NCBI RefSeq assembly: GCF_004359985.1
Contig: NZ_SMRO01000003.1
Span: 790,206 to 854,205 of the forward strand
From: Paraburkholderia flava
Lineage (GTDB): Bacteria; Pseudomonadota; Gammaproteobacteria; Burkholderiales; Burkholderiaceae
Length of the DNA: 64,000 nucleotides
Direction of reading: 5' to 3'
Position numbers and translations under genes: made by a program
The notes under the pieces: generated by a model
What the model saw: only the letters and a program-made list of their open reading frames with translations
What the model was told of the DNA's origin: nothing
Databases searched by the model: none
Part shown: positions 36,628 to 44,750 of the stretch, piece after piece
How the letters are laid out: every line of letters starts with the position of its first letter
Position numbering within the stretch: position 1 is the first letter of the stretch

Positions 36628-38082
36628 ATGAGCATCAACGTCGTTACGCTGCTGTACCTCATCGCGTCGGTGTGTTTCATCCAGGCGTTGAAGGGTCTGT
36701 CGAATCCGAAGAGCGCGCGCGCCGGCAACATGTTCGGCATGGTCGGTATGGCGATCGCGATCCTCACGACGATCGCGTTGATCGTGAAGCAGGCCGGCGA
36801 ACTCGGTTCGAACCTGACGCTGGGGCTTGGGCTGCTGCTGGGTGCGCTCGTCGTCGGCGGGGCGATCGGTGCGTTCGTCGCCGCGCGCGTCGAGATGACG
36901 AAGATGCCCGAACTCGTCGCGGCGATGCACTCGCTGATCGGTCTCGCGGCCGTGTGTATCGCGTATGCGGTCGTCTATGAGCCGGCCGCGTTCGGGCTCG
37001 GCGTTCAGGATGCGCCGTATGTCGGCTTCCTGCCGTACGGCAACCGGATCGAGCTGTTCATCGGCACGTTCGTCGGCGCGATCACGTTCAGCGGTTCGGT
37101 GATCGCGTTCGGCAAGCTGTCGGGCAAGTACAAGTTCAGGCTGTTCCAGGGCGCACCCGTCGTGTACCCGGGGCAGCATCTGCTGAACCTGATGCTCGCG
37201 ATCGCGATGGTCGGTTTCGGCGTGATCTTCTTCTTCACGCAAGCCTGGCTGCCGTTCATCGTCATGACGCTGATCGCGTTCGCGCTCGGCGTGCTGATCA
37301 TCATCCCGATCGGCGGCGCGGATATGCCGGTGGTCGTGTCGATGCTGAACTCGTACTCGGGCTGGGCGGCGGCGGGCATCGGCTTCTCGCTGAACAACGC
37401 GATGCTGATTATCGCGGGCTCGCTGGTGGGTTCTTCAGGCGCGATCCTGTCGTACATCATGTGCCACGCGATGAACCGCTCGTTCTTCAACGTGCTGCTC
37501 GGCGGCTTCGGTGCGGAACCTGGCGCCGCTGCTGCAGGCGGTGCGCAGGAACAGCGGCCAGTGAAGTCCGGTTCCGCCGACGACGCATCGTTCATGCTCG
37601 GCAACGCGGAAACGGTGGTGATCGTGCCGGGCTACGGTCTGGCCGTCGCACGCGCTCAGCACTCGCTGAAGGAACTCACCGACAAGCTGATCGCGAAGGG
37701 CATCGACGTGCGTTACGCGATCCACCCGGTGGCCGGCCGGATGCCGGGGCACATGAACGTGCTGCTCGCCGAAGCTGAGGTGCCGTACGACCTCGTGTTC
37801 GAGATGGAGGACATCAACAGCGAGTTCGGTCAGGTGGACGTGGTGCTGGTGCTCGGCGCGAACGACGTGGTGAATCCGGCCGCGAAGAACGATCCGAAAT
37901 CGCCGATCGCCGGGATGCCGATCATCGAGGCGTACAAGGCGCGCACGGTGATCGTCAACAAGCGTTCGATGGCGGCCGGCTACGCGGGCCTCGACAACGA
38001 CCTGTTCTACATGGACAAGACGATGATGGTCTTCGGCGACGCGAAGAAGGTCATCGAGGACATGGTGAAGGCGGTCGAGTAA
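36628..38082 (+). CDS. pntB: NAD(P) transhydrogenase subunit beta
   Basis: A 484-residue protein. The N-terminal half has about nine transmembrane helices, the proton channel domain II beta. The C-terminal domain III binds NADP(H), with VVIVPGYGLAVARAQH near residue 330, HPVAGRMPGHMNVLLAEA, VLVLGANDVVNP and the KRSMAAGYAGLDN loop. The complex uses the proton gradient to drive NADPH formation from NADH. The start follows immediately after the pntAB stop. A long perfect terminator follows. Confidence 0.96.
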   Translation: MSINVVTLLYLIASVCFIQALKGLSNPKSARAGNMFGMVGMAIAILTTIALIVKQAGELGSNLTLGLGLLLGALVVGGAIGAFVAARVEMTKMPELVAAMHSLIGLAAVCIAYAVVYEPAAFGLGVQDAPYVGFLPYGNRIELFIGTFVGAITFSGSVIAFGKLSGKYKFRLFQGAPVVYPGQHLLNLMLAIAMVGFGVIFFFTQAWLPFIVMTLIAFALGVLIIIPIGGADMPVVVSMLNSYSGWAAAGIGFSLNNAMLIIAGSLVGSSGAILSYIMCHAMNRSFFNVLLGGFGAEPGAAAAGGAQEQRPVKSGSADDASFMLGNAETVVIVPGYGLAVARAQHSLKELTDKLIAKGIDVRYAIHPVAGRMPGHMNVLLAEAEVPYDLVFEMEDINSEFGQVDVVLVLGANDVVNPAAKNDPKSPIAGMPIIEAYKARTVIVNKRSMAAGYAGLDNDLFYMDKTMMVFGDAKKVIEDMVKAVE

Positions 38083-38100
38083 GCCAGCAGAAGTAGAGGT

Positions 38101-38140
38101 AAAAACACGCAAGGCGGCTCCGGCCGCCTTGCGTGTTTTT
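38101..38140. terminator. Bidirectional terminator after pntB
   Basis: A perfect 18-bp inverted repeat, counting A/T runs (38101-38118 with 38123-38140), has a TCCG loop. It is shared with the convergent YafY-type gene. Confidence 0.93.
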
Positions 38141-38175
38141 GGGTAGATGCTTTGAGTAGATACAGCAGCGGAGCA

Positions 38176-38862
38176 TCAACGCTTCGGTGCCTCTGCATGT
38201 CGCAGATAGTCCGCGAGCCGTCTGTCCGCTACGTCCGGAAACACTTCGTGCAGCACGACGCTGCCCATTCTCGCGATGTCGAACGTTCGGAAATTCTCGC
38301 GCAGTTCGCACCATGCGCCGATTGTCCAGCGGCCGCCCCAGTAAAACAGTCCGAGCGGCCATACGCGCCGCGCCGTGTGCGTGCCCAGCCGGTCGCAGTA
38401 CGAGAAGCTCGTGATGTGCCGCGAGTCGACTGCGCGATGCAGCGCATCCACCTTGACGAAAAACTCCGGCTCGACGTGAAACGACGGTGCGAACACTGCG
38501 AGGCGTTCGAGTGCCGCGCGCTTGTCGGCGGGCATCGCCGATGCGATCTTTGCCAACGCGCTGCGCGCGCCGCTCGCGAGGCCGGCGCCGCCCCACGTTT
38601 CGAGCATCTTCGCGCCGGTGGCGAGCGCGGCGAGTTCGTCGACGGTGAACGTGAGCGGCGGCAGGCTCGCCGCGCGGCTCAGCCGGTAGCCGATCCCCGC
38701 TTCGCCTTCGATCGGCACGCCCGACAACTGCAGATCGCGCACGTCGCGATAAACGGTGCGCAGCGAAACGCCGAGCCATTCGGCGAGTTGCTGCGCGGTC
38801 GTCAGGCGACGGCCGCGCAGCAGTTCGGCGATCTGGAACAGGCGGTCGGCTCGGCGCGTCAT
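38176..38862 (-). CDS. YafY-type HTH/WYL transcriptional regulator
   Basis: A 228-residue regulator. The N-terminal HTH_11 domain reads RRADRLFQIAELLRGRRLT then TAQQLAEWLGVSLRTVYRDV. The C-terminal WYL domain (about 135-225) includes the SYCDRLGTHTARRVWPLGLF strand. WYL proteins sense ligands or nucleic acid fragments. It is downstream of a VOC gene on the same strand (70-bp gap). The regulator plus VOC pairing suggests it controls that gene, and a palindrome upstream of the VOC gene is a candidate operator. Confidence 0.9.
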   Translation of the reverse strand: MTRRADRLFQIAELLRGRRLTTAQQLAEWLGVSLRTVYRDVRDLQLSGVPIEGEAGIGYRLSRAASLPPLTFTVDELAALATGAKMLETWGGAGLASGARSALAKIASAMPADKRAALERLAVFAPSFHVEPEFFVKVDALHRAVDSRHITSFSYCDRLGTHTARRVWPLGLFYWGGRWTIGAWCELRENFRTFDIARMGSVVLHEVFPDVADRRLADYLRHAEAPKR

Positions 38863-38932
38863 CGTGGCGGGAGTCGCAACGCGACTCGTAACAGGATGCC
38901 GCGATGATAGCGCCGTGCCGCGCGTACAGCGA

Positions 38933-39349
38933 TCATGCGAGCTTTGGCGAATGCAGACCGATACGGTTGCCTTCGGTATCGATGAAGAAACCGATGTAGC
39001 CGAAGTTGTTCGGCAGCTCGATCGCCATGCCTTCCTTCTTGCCGCCCGCGCGTTCGACGCGGTCGAGTGTCGCCTTCACCGACGGTTCCGCGTTCAGATA
39101 GACGAGCACGCCGTCCCGTACGGGCTTGATTTCCTGCGGGTTGTAGGTGATGCATCCGCCGGTCGCGCCGTCTTCGTGGGCGAACATCGCCATCGGTACG
39201 CCGCTCATGACTTCGCGTTGCAGCTTGATGTCGAGCGCGGCTTCGTAGAAGTTCGTGGCGCGGTTGAAATCGATCGACGGAATCTCGAACCACGCGATGA
39301 CGCGGGCAGCCGTGGCGGTAGCAGTGGCAGTTGCAGTGGTGTCAGACAT
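38933..39349 (-). CDS. VOC family protein (glyoxalase-like)
   Basis: A 138-residue single-unit vicinal-oxygen-chelate protein. Typical strands are ARVIAWFEIPSIDFNRATNF near residue 18, FAHEDGATGGCITYNP and GYIGFFIDTEGNRIGLHSP near the end, where the Glu of DTEGN is a metal-ligand position. The N-terminus has a curious Thr-Ala dipeptide repeat (residues 4-13). ATG 39349 follows AGGAGAG. Whether it is a lyase, dioxygenase or resistance protein cannot be told. Paired with the WYL regulator. Confidence 0.85.
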   Translation of the reverse strand: MSDTTATATATATAARVIAWFEIPSIDFNRATNFYEAALDIKLQREVMSGVPMAMFAHEDGATGGCITYNPQEIKPVRDGVLVYLNAEPSVKATLDRVERAGGKKEGMAIELPNNFGYIGFFIDTEGNRIGLHSPKLA

Positions 39350-39433
39350 GACTCTCTCCTGAGATCGCGGTGAGCCGCAACTCAAACGGGAGCGGCGGCG
39401 ACGCCGGATGGCGTGGAAGAGAGTGTGCTGCCG

Positions 39434-39461
39434 GGCTACTGACAGCGTTCTGTCAGTAGCC
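39434..39461. promoter_or_regulatory. 12-bp perfect palindrome upstream of the VOC/WYL pair (candidate operator)
   Basis: GGCTACTGACAG (39434-39445) and CTGTCAGTAGCC (39450-39461) flank CGTT. There is no T-run on either strand, so it does not look like a terminator for the preceding methyltransferase gene. It lies 85 bp upstream of the VOC start. The CTGACA half resembles a -35 box, so binding there would overlap a promoter. Confidence 0.55.
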
Positions 39462-39473
39462 TCGGGGGAGGCG

Positions 39474-40802
39474 TCAGGCTGCGTCGTCCGGGCGGTCGGC
39501 GGCGGGGCGCTGGCGGACGCTGCCCGCGATCAGGTCGAAGCGGAACAGCCGGCATTCGAGTGCGCCGTTGAAGAGCGGCGTCTTCGTCGATTCGCGCAGG
39601 CGCATCTGGCCGGGCAGCTTGCGGTCGGACGTGAGGATGAACGCGTGCCAGCCGGTGAAGCGCTGTTTTAGCGCGTCGCCGAAGGCCTTGAAGAACTCGC
39701 TGTCGGGGGTATCGGTGTGGACGCGGCGGAAGCCTTCGTCGGCTGCCAGTTCACGATCCTCACGACTTTCGCGATTCTCCCGACGATCGCGTCCGGTCTC
39801 GCGCACTTGGCCGCGCGGGCCGCGACCACGCACCTCGATCCGCTCACCGTACGGCGGGTTCGCGACGAGAATGCCCGGCGTCGAACCCGGTGCGCTCATG
39901 CCGCGGGCGTCGACCTGTTTCAGCGAGATCGACGGCAGGCCGGCGCGCTGGAAATTCGCGCGCGCCTTGTCGAGCACGTCGCCGGAGATGTCGCTGCCGT
40001 AGATCTGCAGATCGGCGCGCGACGCCGCAGCCGCGCGCTTCGCATCCTGCGCGGCGGCCTTCAGGTCGCGCCATACGGCGGTGTCGTACTGCTTGAGATT
40101 TTCGAAACCGAAACGGCGCTCGGCGCCTGGCGCAATGTTCAGCGCGACCTGCGCGGCTTCCGCGAGAAACGTGCCGCTGCCGCACATCGGATCGTAGAGC
40201 GGCGTGCCGGGCGTCCAGCCGGTCAGCGCGAGGATGCCGGCTGCGAGATTTTCGCGCAGCGGCGCCGCGCCCTTGTCGAGCCGCCAGCCGCGCTTGAACA
40301 ACGGCTCGCCGGACGTGTCGAGATACAGCGTGCAATCAGTCGCGGTGAGGAACGCGAACACGCGGACGTCGGGCGTGGCCGTGTCGATGCTCGGCCGTTC
40401 GCCGCTGACTTCACGCAGACGATCGCAGATCGCGTCCTTGACGCGCAGCGTCGCGAATTCGAGGCTGCGCAGCGGCGACTTGATCGCCGTCACGTCGACG
40501 CGCAGCGTTTCGCCTGCGGAGAACCACTGCTCCCAGCGCTGATCGAGCGCCAGCGCGTAAATGTCCTGCTCGCTGCGGTACGGGCTGTGCGCGATCTTCA
40601 GCAGCACGCGGCTCGCGATCCGCGAATGCAGGTTCGCGGCCATGCCGGCTGCCCATCCACCGCGAAAGTGCACACCGCCCGGCACCTGGGCACCGGCGAC
40701 GAACTGCGCGCCGTTCAGATGACGCGTGGCGATTGTGGCGAGTTCGGCGGCCAGTGTGGCTTCGAGGCCGCGCGGGCAGGGGAGGAAGAAATCGAATGAC
40801 AT
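39474..40802 (-). CDS. THUMP-domain class I methyltransferase (RlmL-like 23S rRNA m2G methyltransferase)
   Basis: A 442-residue RNA methyltransferase. A ferredoxin-like and THUMP N-terminal region (about 1-160) is followed by the UPF0020 methyltransferase domain, with SAM motif YDPMCGSGTFLAEAAQ near residue 205 and catalytic motif ILVANPPYGERIEV near residue 310. It corresponds to the RlmL half of E. coli RlmKL; the RlmK half is absent. An Arg/Glu-rich low-complexity insertion (about residues 325-350) follows NPPYGER and is not usual in the family. The 23S rRNA target is inferred from the family. Confidence 0.87.
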   Translation of the reverse strand: MSFDFFLPCPRGLEATLAAELATIATRHLNGAQFVAGAQVPGGVHFRGGWAAGMAANLHSRIASRVLLKIAHSPYRSEQDIYALALDQRWEQWFSAGETLRVDVTAIKSPLRSLEFATLRVKDAICDRLREVSGERPSIDTATPDVRVFAFLTATDCTLYLDTSGEPLFKRGWRLDKGAAPLRENLAAGILALTGWTPGTPLYDPMCGSGTFLAEAAQVALNIAPGAERRFGFENLKQYDTAVWRDLKAAAQDAKRAAAASRADLQIYGSDISGDVLDKARANFQRAGLPSISLKQVDARGMSAPGSTPGILVANPPYGERIEVRGRGPRGQVRETGRDRRENRESREDRELAADEGFRRVHTDTPDSEFFKAFGDALKQRFTGWHAFILTSDRKLPGQMRLRESTKTPLFNGALECRLFRFDLIAGSVRQRPAADRPDDAA

Positions 40803-40892
40803 GGAGCGTGCCGGGAGGCGTGGAATAAGGCGCCATTGTACGCGGTCGGGTGTCGAGGCCCGGCGCGCCCGTTGCGCGGCGAGACGGGTCGG

Positions 40893-41555
40893 CTAGCTGT
40901 CTGTCGTAGTGTGGCGCGGCTTCAGTATCGTGCCGGGCAACATGTCGTACGGATGTTTCCAGCCTGGTTGGGCGGCCATCCTGTCGCGCCACGCAGCTAT
41001 GTGCGGATGCGTGTTCGCGAGGTCGTAGCCGGTTTCGTCGACAGGGAAATACAGATATCCGATCAACGAAAAATCGGCGATGCTGAGGCGGTCGTTGACC
41101 ATCCAGCTGCGCGTGGCCAGATGCCTGTCGACGACCTGGAACGCCGCATCGATACGTGCGCGCAAAAATGCGATGACGTCGGGACTCGGTGGCTCCTGTG
41201 CAAACGAGCGCAGCCATCGGTGCGTGACGAAATAGCTGCTGAATTTATGGTTGTCGAAGAGAATCCAGCGCAGGATTTCGCGGCGTTCCTGTGCATCGCG
41301 GCCGCCATAGACACCCAGTTGCTCCGCCAGATAATCGAGGATCACCCCCGACTGAGCCAGCATTGCACCGCGATGTTCGAGAACCGGCACTTCGCCCATC
41401 TCGTTGACTGTGTCGCGCCATGCGTCGGTACGCGTGACGCCGCTGAAGAAGTCGACGAATACCGGCTCCCAGTCGGCGCCCGCACACGACATCATCAGCG
41501 CTGCCTTGTACGCGTTGCCTGATTGGGCGAAGCAATGCAGTTTGAACTCGGCCAT
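40893..41555 (-). CDS. Glutathione S-transferase family protein
   Basis: A 220-residue GST-like protein. The thioredoxin-fold N-terminus KLHCFAQSGNAYKAALMMSC carries a probable Ser/Cys active site, MGEVPVLEHRG binds the glutathione gamma-Glu, and the helical domain holds NDRLSIADFSLIGYLYFPVD. ATG 41555 follows GGAGGTGG. A much longer in-frame reading extends to 42953 but only runs antisense-like through the neighbour's coding region in another frame and is discarded. It is not clearly linked to neighbours. Confidence 0.87.
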   Translation of the reverse strand: MAEFKLHCFAQSGNAYKAALMMSCAGADWEPVFVDFFSGVTRTDAWRDTVNEMGEVPVLEHRGAMLAQSGVILDYLAEQLGVYGGRDAQERREILRWILFDNHKFSSYFVTHRWLRSFAQEPPSPDVIAFLRARIDAAFQVVDRHLATRSWMVNDRLSIADFSLIGYLYFPVDETGYDLANTHPHIAAWRDRMAAQPGWKHPYDMLPGTILKPRHTTTDS

Positions 41556-41647
41556 GAGGCCACCTCCGATGGACGGGCGGGTGAGCGAATCGACAGTATC
41601 CGGTGAGATTCGAGCGCCCGCCAGTCCGTCGATGCGGATCGCCGCCG

Positions 41648-43789
41648 CTAACCCGCGTCCTGCGCCGCCCCCGCTTCCCGCGCACGCCGCACCGGCCACA
41701 CCAGATCGAGCGGATGCCGCAGCACGTGACGCCAGAACGCGCCGCGCAACGAGCGCACGTCCTTGCGCCGCAGATCGCGCGAGCGGACCGCCATCAGGAA
41801 CGCGAGCGCGAAGCTCACCGCGACGTTCAGGATCGCCATGCTGAAGACGCCCGCGAACGCCCACCACAGTTCCGGCAGATGCAGCGCGTCCTTGCCGAGC
41901 ACGCCGAGCGCAACGCCGATCGACCCCGAGCTCAACGTCACGTGACGCACCTCGAAGTGAAACGCGAGCGCGCTGACGATCGACGGCACCACGCCCAGCA
42001 TCAACCCGAGCGTGATGTTGCCGACCACACCGGCGATATTCGAGCGGCAGAAATTCGCGAGCCGCTCGGTTCCTGCTCTGCCGAGCGTCATCCGCAGACG
42101 GCGGTTGTACGCGAGCGCGTCGCCGACCCGATGCAGCACGAACCAGTTGTCGGCCCAGCCGGCGAGCAGGCTCGACGACCACAGCAGCACGCCGGTCAAT
42201 GCCGCGTAAAGCGGCGTCGGTCCGAGCAGCGAGAACGAGTGCAACGTGGCGTGCGCCTTGTCGGCGGAAATCAGGTTCGCGCCGAACATCCCGTGCCACA
42301 GCAACTGCACGGCGAGGCACACCGGAAACACGACCATCACGTTGCCCGCGATCGCTGCCGACTGCGTGCGGATCAGCGCCACCACCGACGACACGAAACG
42401 GTCCACGCCATCGCGCGTACCGGTGCCGTCCAGTTCGCGTGCGAGCGTCGGTGCGGTCATCGCGGGTTGTTTGGTGGCAAGCGAGAAGTGCAGGAAGTGC
42501 ATCAGCAGGAAGCTCGTCGCGTAGTTGATGCCGGCGAGCAGCCCTTCGAGCATCGACTGCAGATGCGCGCCGGTGATCGCGAACTTCACGCATACCGTGG
42601 CGACGGTGACGAGTCCGCCGCCCGCGGCCATCCGCAGCATCTTCAGGTACTCGGCGCGGTCGCGGGCGATGTAGTGCTCGCCGGTGTCCGCGCTGTACTC
42701 GACGACCTTGCGCGCGAGCAGCGAGAAGTTGCTGCGCAGCAGATGCGACACGCTCTGGCTCGCGTGATTCGCATCGACGAGTTCGGCGGCGAGGCGCGCG
42801 AGTGCGTGCAGGTCGTCGGAGGCCATCCATGCGTCGAGCAGCAGTTCGGCGCGCACGATGCGCATGCGCATCCGTTCGACCTGGAACACGATGTCGACGC
42901 TGACGCCGTTGCGGTACAGGTGGGCGAAGACGTCGTCGGTGGCGATCCGGCATTCGTCGAGCAGCACGCGGAGATAGTTGACCTCGTGCAGCAGACGGTT
43001 CTCGTTGACGCCTTCCTCGATCGCCTGATGCGCGGCCTCGACCGCGAGCATCGCGCGCGTGAGCCGGTAGAACGGCTGCTTGTCGAGCGGGATGCGCGCG
43101 TCCACATCGCCAAGCCGGCTGCGCACGGTTTGCGACAGCCCCGTCGAGCTGATCTGGCAGGTCAGGTTATGCAGCGCGGTAAGCAGATCGAGCGACAGCG
43201 CGCCGTTTGTTTGACGCGTGCGTTCAGTGGACTCATCAATAGCTTCGTAGCTGAACAGATCGCGGATGCGCGCGAGCAGATCGGCAGGCAGCGACGCGAT
43301 CCATTCGGCGTCGTGCTGCGACGTGAACATCAGCGTGAACAGCGCGGACAGTTCGCGCCGGTTCGGCGCGGGCGGAATCAGCGACGACTGCGCACGCTCG
43401 AACAGCGCGCCGAAGAAACCCGAATGCACCGGCATGCCGGCGTCGCACAGCAGCGAGATGCCGTCGCTGTCGCGCAGCAGTCCGCGCAGGATGCCCGCGA
43501 CGTTCGCCTTCCATGCGGGATTGCGATCGAGTACGTGCAGCAGGTAGCGCACGCGGGTATGCGCGGGCATCGTGCGTGGCGCATCGGTATCTGCATTTGC
43601 GTTGGCTTCGGATGGATCGGCCTGCACGTTGCCGCCGCGATGAATCCAGTGCGCGAGTTCGATCAGCCATTCGCTGCGCTCCGCGTAGGGCGCGTCGGCA
43701 TCGGCGATCGCGAGCAGCGCATCCAGTTGATGCCCGCTGCTGCGCGACGCGCGCCATTTTTTCAGGAAGGTCGTGAGCGATCGGAACAT
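41648..43789 (-). CDS. Polytopic membrane protein of the Gcr / 'site-specific recombinase' family
   Basis: A 713-residue protein. The N-terminal 370 residues are soluble and helical; the C-terminal half has at least six hydrophobic segments (for example LYAALTGVLLWSSSLLAG and ITLGLMLGVVPSIVSALAF). It resembles proteins labelled site-specific recombinase Gcr in Neisseria and Burkholderia. I see no tyrosine-recombinase R-H-R-Y set, no serine-recombinase motif and no DNA-binding domain, so the recombinase name is doubtful; a membrane or envelope function is more plausible. Codon use matches its neighbours, with no sign of recent transfer. Confidence 0.78.
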   Translation of the reverse strand: MFRSLTTFLKKWRASRSSGHQLDALLAIADADAPYAERSEWLIELAHWIHRGGNVQADPSEANANADTDAPRTMPAHTRVRYLLHVLDRNPAWKANVAGILRGLLRDSDGISLLCDAGMPVHSGFFGALFERAQSSLIPPAPNRRELSALFTLMFTSQHDAEWIASLPADLLARIRDLFSYEAIDESTERTRQTNGALSLDLLTALHNLTCQISSTGLSQTVRSRLGDVDARIPLDKQPFYRLTRAMLAVEAAHQAIEEGVNENRLLHEVNYLRVLLDECRIATDDVFAHLYRNGVSVDIVFQVERMRMRIVRAELLLDAWMASDDLHALARLAAELVDANHASQSVSHLLRSNFSLLARKVVEYSADTGEHYIARDRAEYLKMLRMAAGGGLVTVATVCVKFAITGAHLQSMLEGLLAGINYATSFLLMHFLHFSLATKQPAMTAPTLARELDGTGTRDGVDRFVSSVVALIRTQSAAIAGNVMVVFPVCLAVQLLWHGMFGANLISADKAHATLHSFSLLGPTPLYAALTGVLLWSSSLLAGWADNWFVLHRVGDALAYNRRLRMTLGRAGTERLANFCRSNIAGVVGNITLGLMLGVVPSIVSALAFHFEVRHVTLSSGSIGVALGVLGKDALHLPELWWAFAGVFSMAILNVAVSFALAFLMAVRSRDLRRKDVRSLRGAFWRHVLRHPLDLVWPVRRAREAGAAQDAG

Positions 43790-43940
43790 GGGCTAGTGCT
43801 TGTCGTGCGAATCGTGCGATTCTGGTGAAGCGGGCGTGCGGTTCGATTTGGATCGAAGCCGAGGCGTAATCGTGCTGGTGCTCGTGTGTGCGCTTGTGCG
43901 TGCGTTTGCGAAGCGGTGAGTAACGCAGCGTGGTCGCATC

Positions 43941-43971
43941 GCATCGCGCCGCATGATTCGCGGCGCGATGC
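43941..43971 (-). terminator. GC-rich hairpin without T-run just after pqiC
   Basis: A perfect 12-bp stem (43941-43952 with 43960-43971) lies 20 bp past the pqiC stop on the minus strand. It resembles the T-less hairpin after ubiH. The rest of the 202-bp gap 43790-43991 is G/T-rich and shows no gene. Confidence 0.45.
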
Positions 43972-43991
43972 GTGATTCATTCGCTAGGTGA

Positions 43992-44750
43992 TCAGTGGCC
44001 GGTGGACGCGTCCGCCGTACCCGCTGCGGTCATCACCGGGCAAGGCACCGTCACCGGATGAGCCGCCGCCGCAGCAGAAGCATTCTTCGCCGGCACAGCA
44101 ACGCGCGGCTGCGGTGCCGCAGCGAGCGCACCAATGCCCGCAGCGATCTGCGCCGAGATGTCCTGCACCGCGCGACGATGGCCGTCGACGAGCGCGTCGT
44201 AGCCGCTCGCCACCGGTTCGCTGACCACGCTGCGGCACGTCAGCACCGCCTGCGTGCGCACCGCGCGCACGCTCCACACCGCATCGATCAACGCATGCGA
44301 ACCGGGCCACGACTCGAAGCGCTGCACGTTCACGCTGACGCGATACACGGGCACGCCATCGGGATAAGGTGTGCCGGAGACGTCGATGGTATTCAGCCGC
44401 TGCGTCAGGTCCACCGACAGCGCACGACGGATCTCGTCGCCGGGCATCGACGCCCAGCGCGTCTGTTCGAGCACGTCGACCTGGTTGGGTCCGGTCTGCA
44501 CGACGAACGACGTTTTCGCGACTTGCGACGGCACGTCGACGGGCGGCACTTCGATCAGCAGCGGCGCACGCGCGGCGGTCGTGGTCGGCGTCGCGGCAGT
44601 CGTGGCATCGGAGCCGAGCGTATAGAAACGGCTCGACGGCGACGAACACGCAGCAAGCGCGACGAATCCCGCGCACGCGGTGAGCGCCGCGACCAGGCGT
44701 AACGGTCGCAGCGGTTGAACAGGCCGGCGCAAGAGCCAGGTTCGCTTCAT
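43992..44750 (-). CDS. pqiC: Outer-membrane lipoprotein PqiC (ABC-type transport auxiliary component)
   Basis: A 252-residue lipoprotein. The N-terminus has Arg-rich start, a hydrophobic stretch and the lipobox LAACSS at about residue 35. After it SRFYTLGSD starts the DUF330/PqiC fold, which in the Pqi system docks MCE protein PqiB to the outer membrane. The C-terminal tail is Ala/Pro/Thr-rich and longer than usual. The start overlaps the pqiB stop (ATGA), so it belongs to the pqi operon. Confidence 0.88.
   Translation of the reverse strand: MKRTWLLRRPVQPLRPLRLVAALTACAGFVALAACSSPSSRFYTLGSDATTAATPTTTAARAPLLIEVPPVDVPSQVAKTSFVVQTGPNQVDVLEQTRWASMPGDEIRRALSVDLTQRLNTIDVSGTPYPDGVPVYRVSVNVQRFESWPGSHALIDAVWSVRAVRTQAVLTCRSVVSEPVASGYDALVDGHRRAVQDISAQIAAGIGALAAAPQPRVAVPAKNASAAAAAHPVTVPCPVMTAAGTADASTGH

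Noticed and set aside
40893..42953. A 686-residue extension of the GST reading frame
   Set aside because: The upstream part lies within the Gcr-family gene in another frame; the GST has its own GGAGGTGG and ATG at 41555.
41648..43789. A phage-type or integron-type recombinase with attachment sites nearby
   Set aside because: The protein is a membrane protein of a misnamed family. No direct repeats or mobile cargo surround it, and composition is unchanged.
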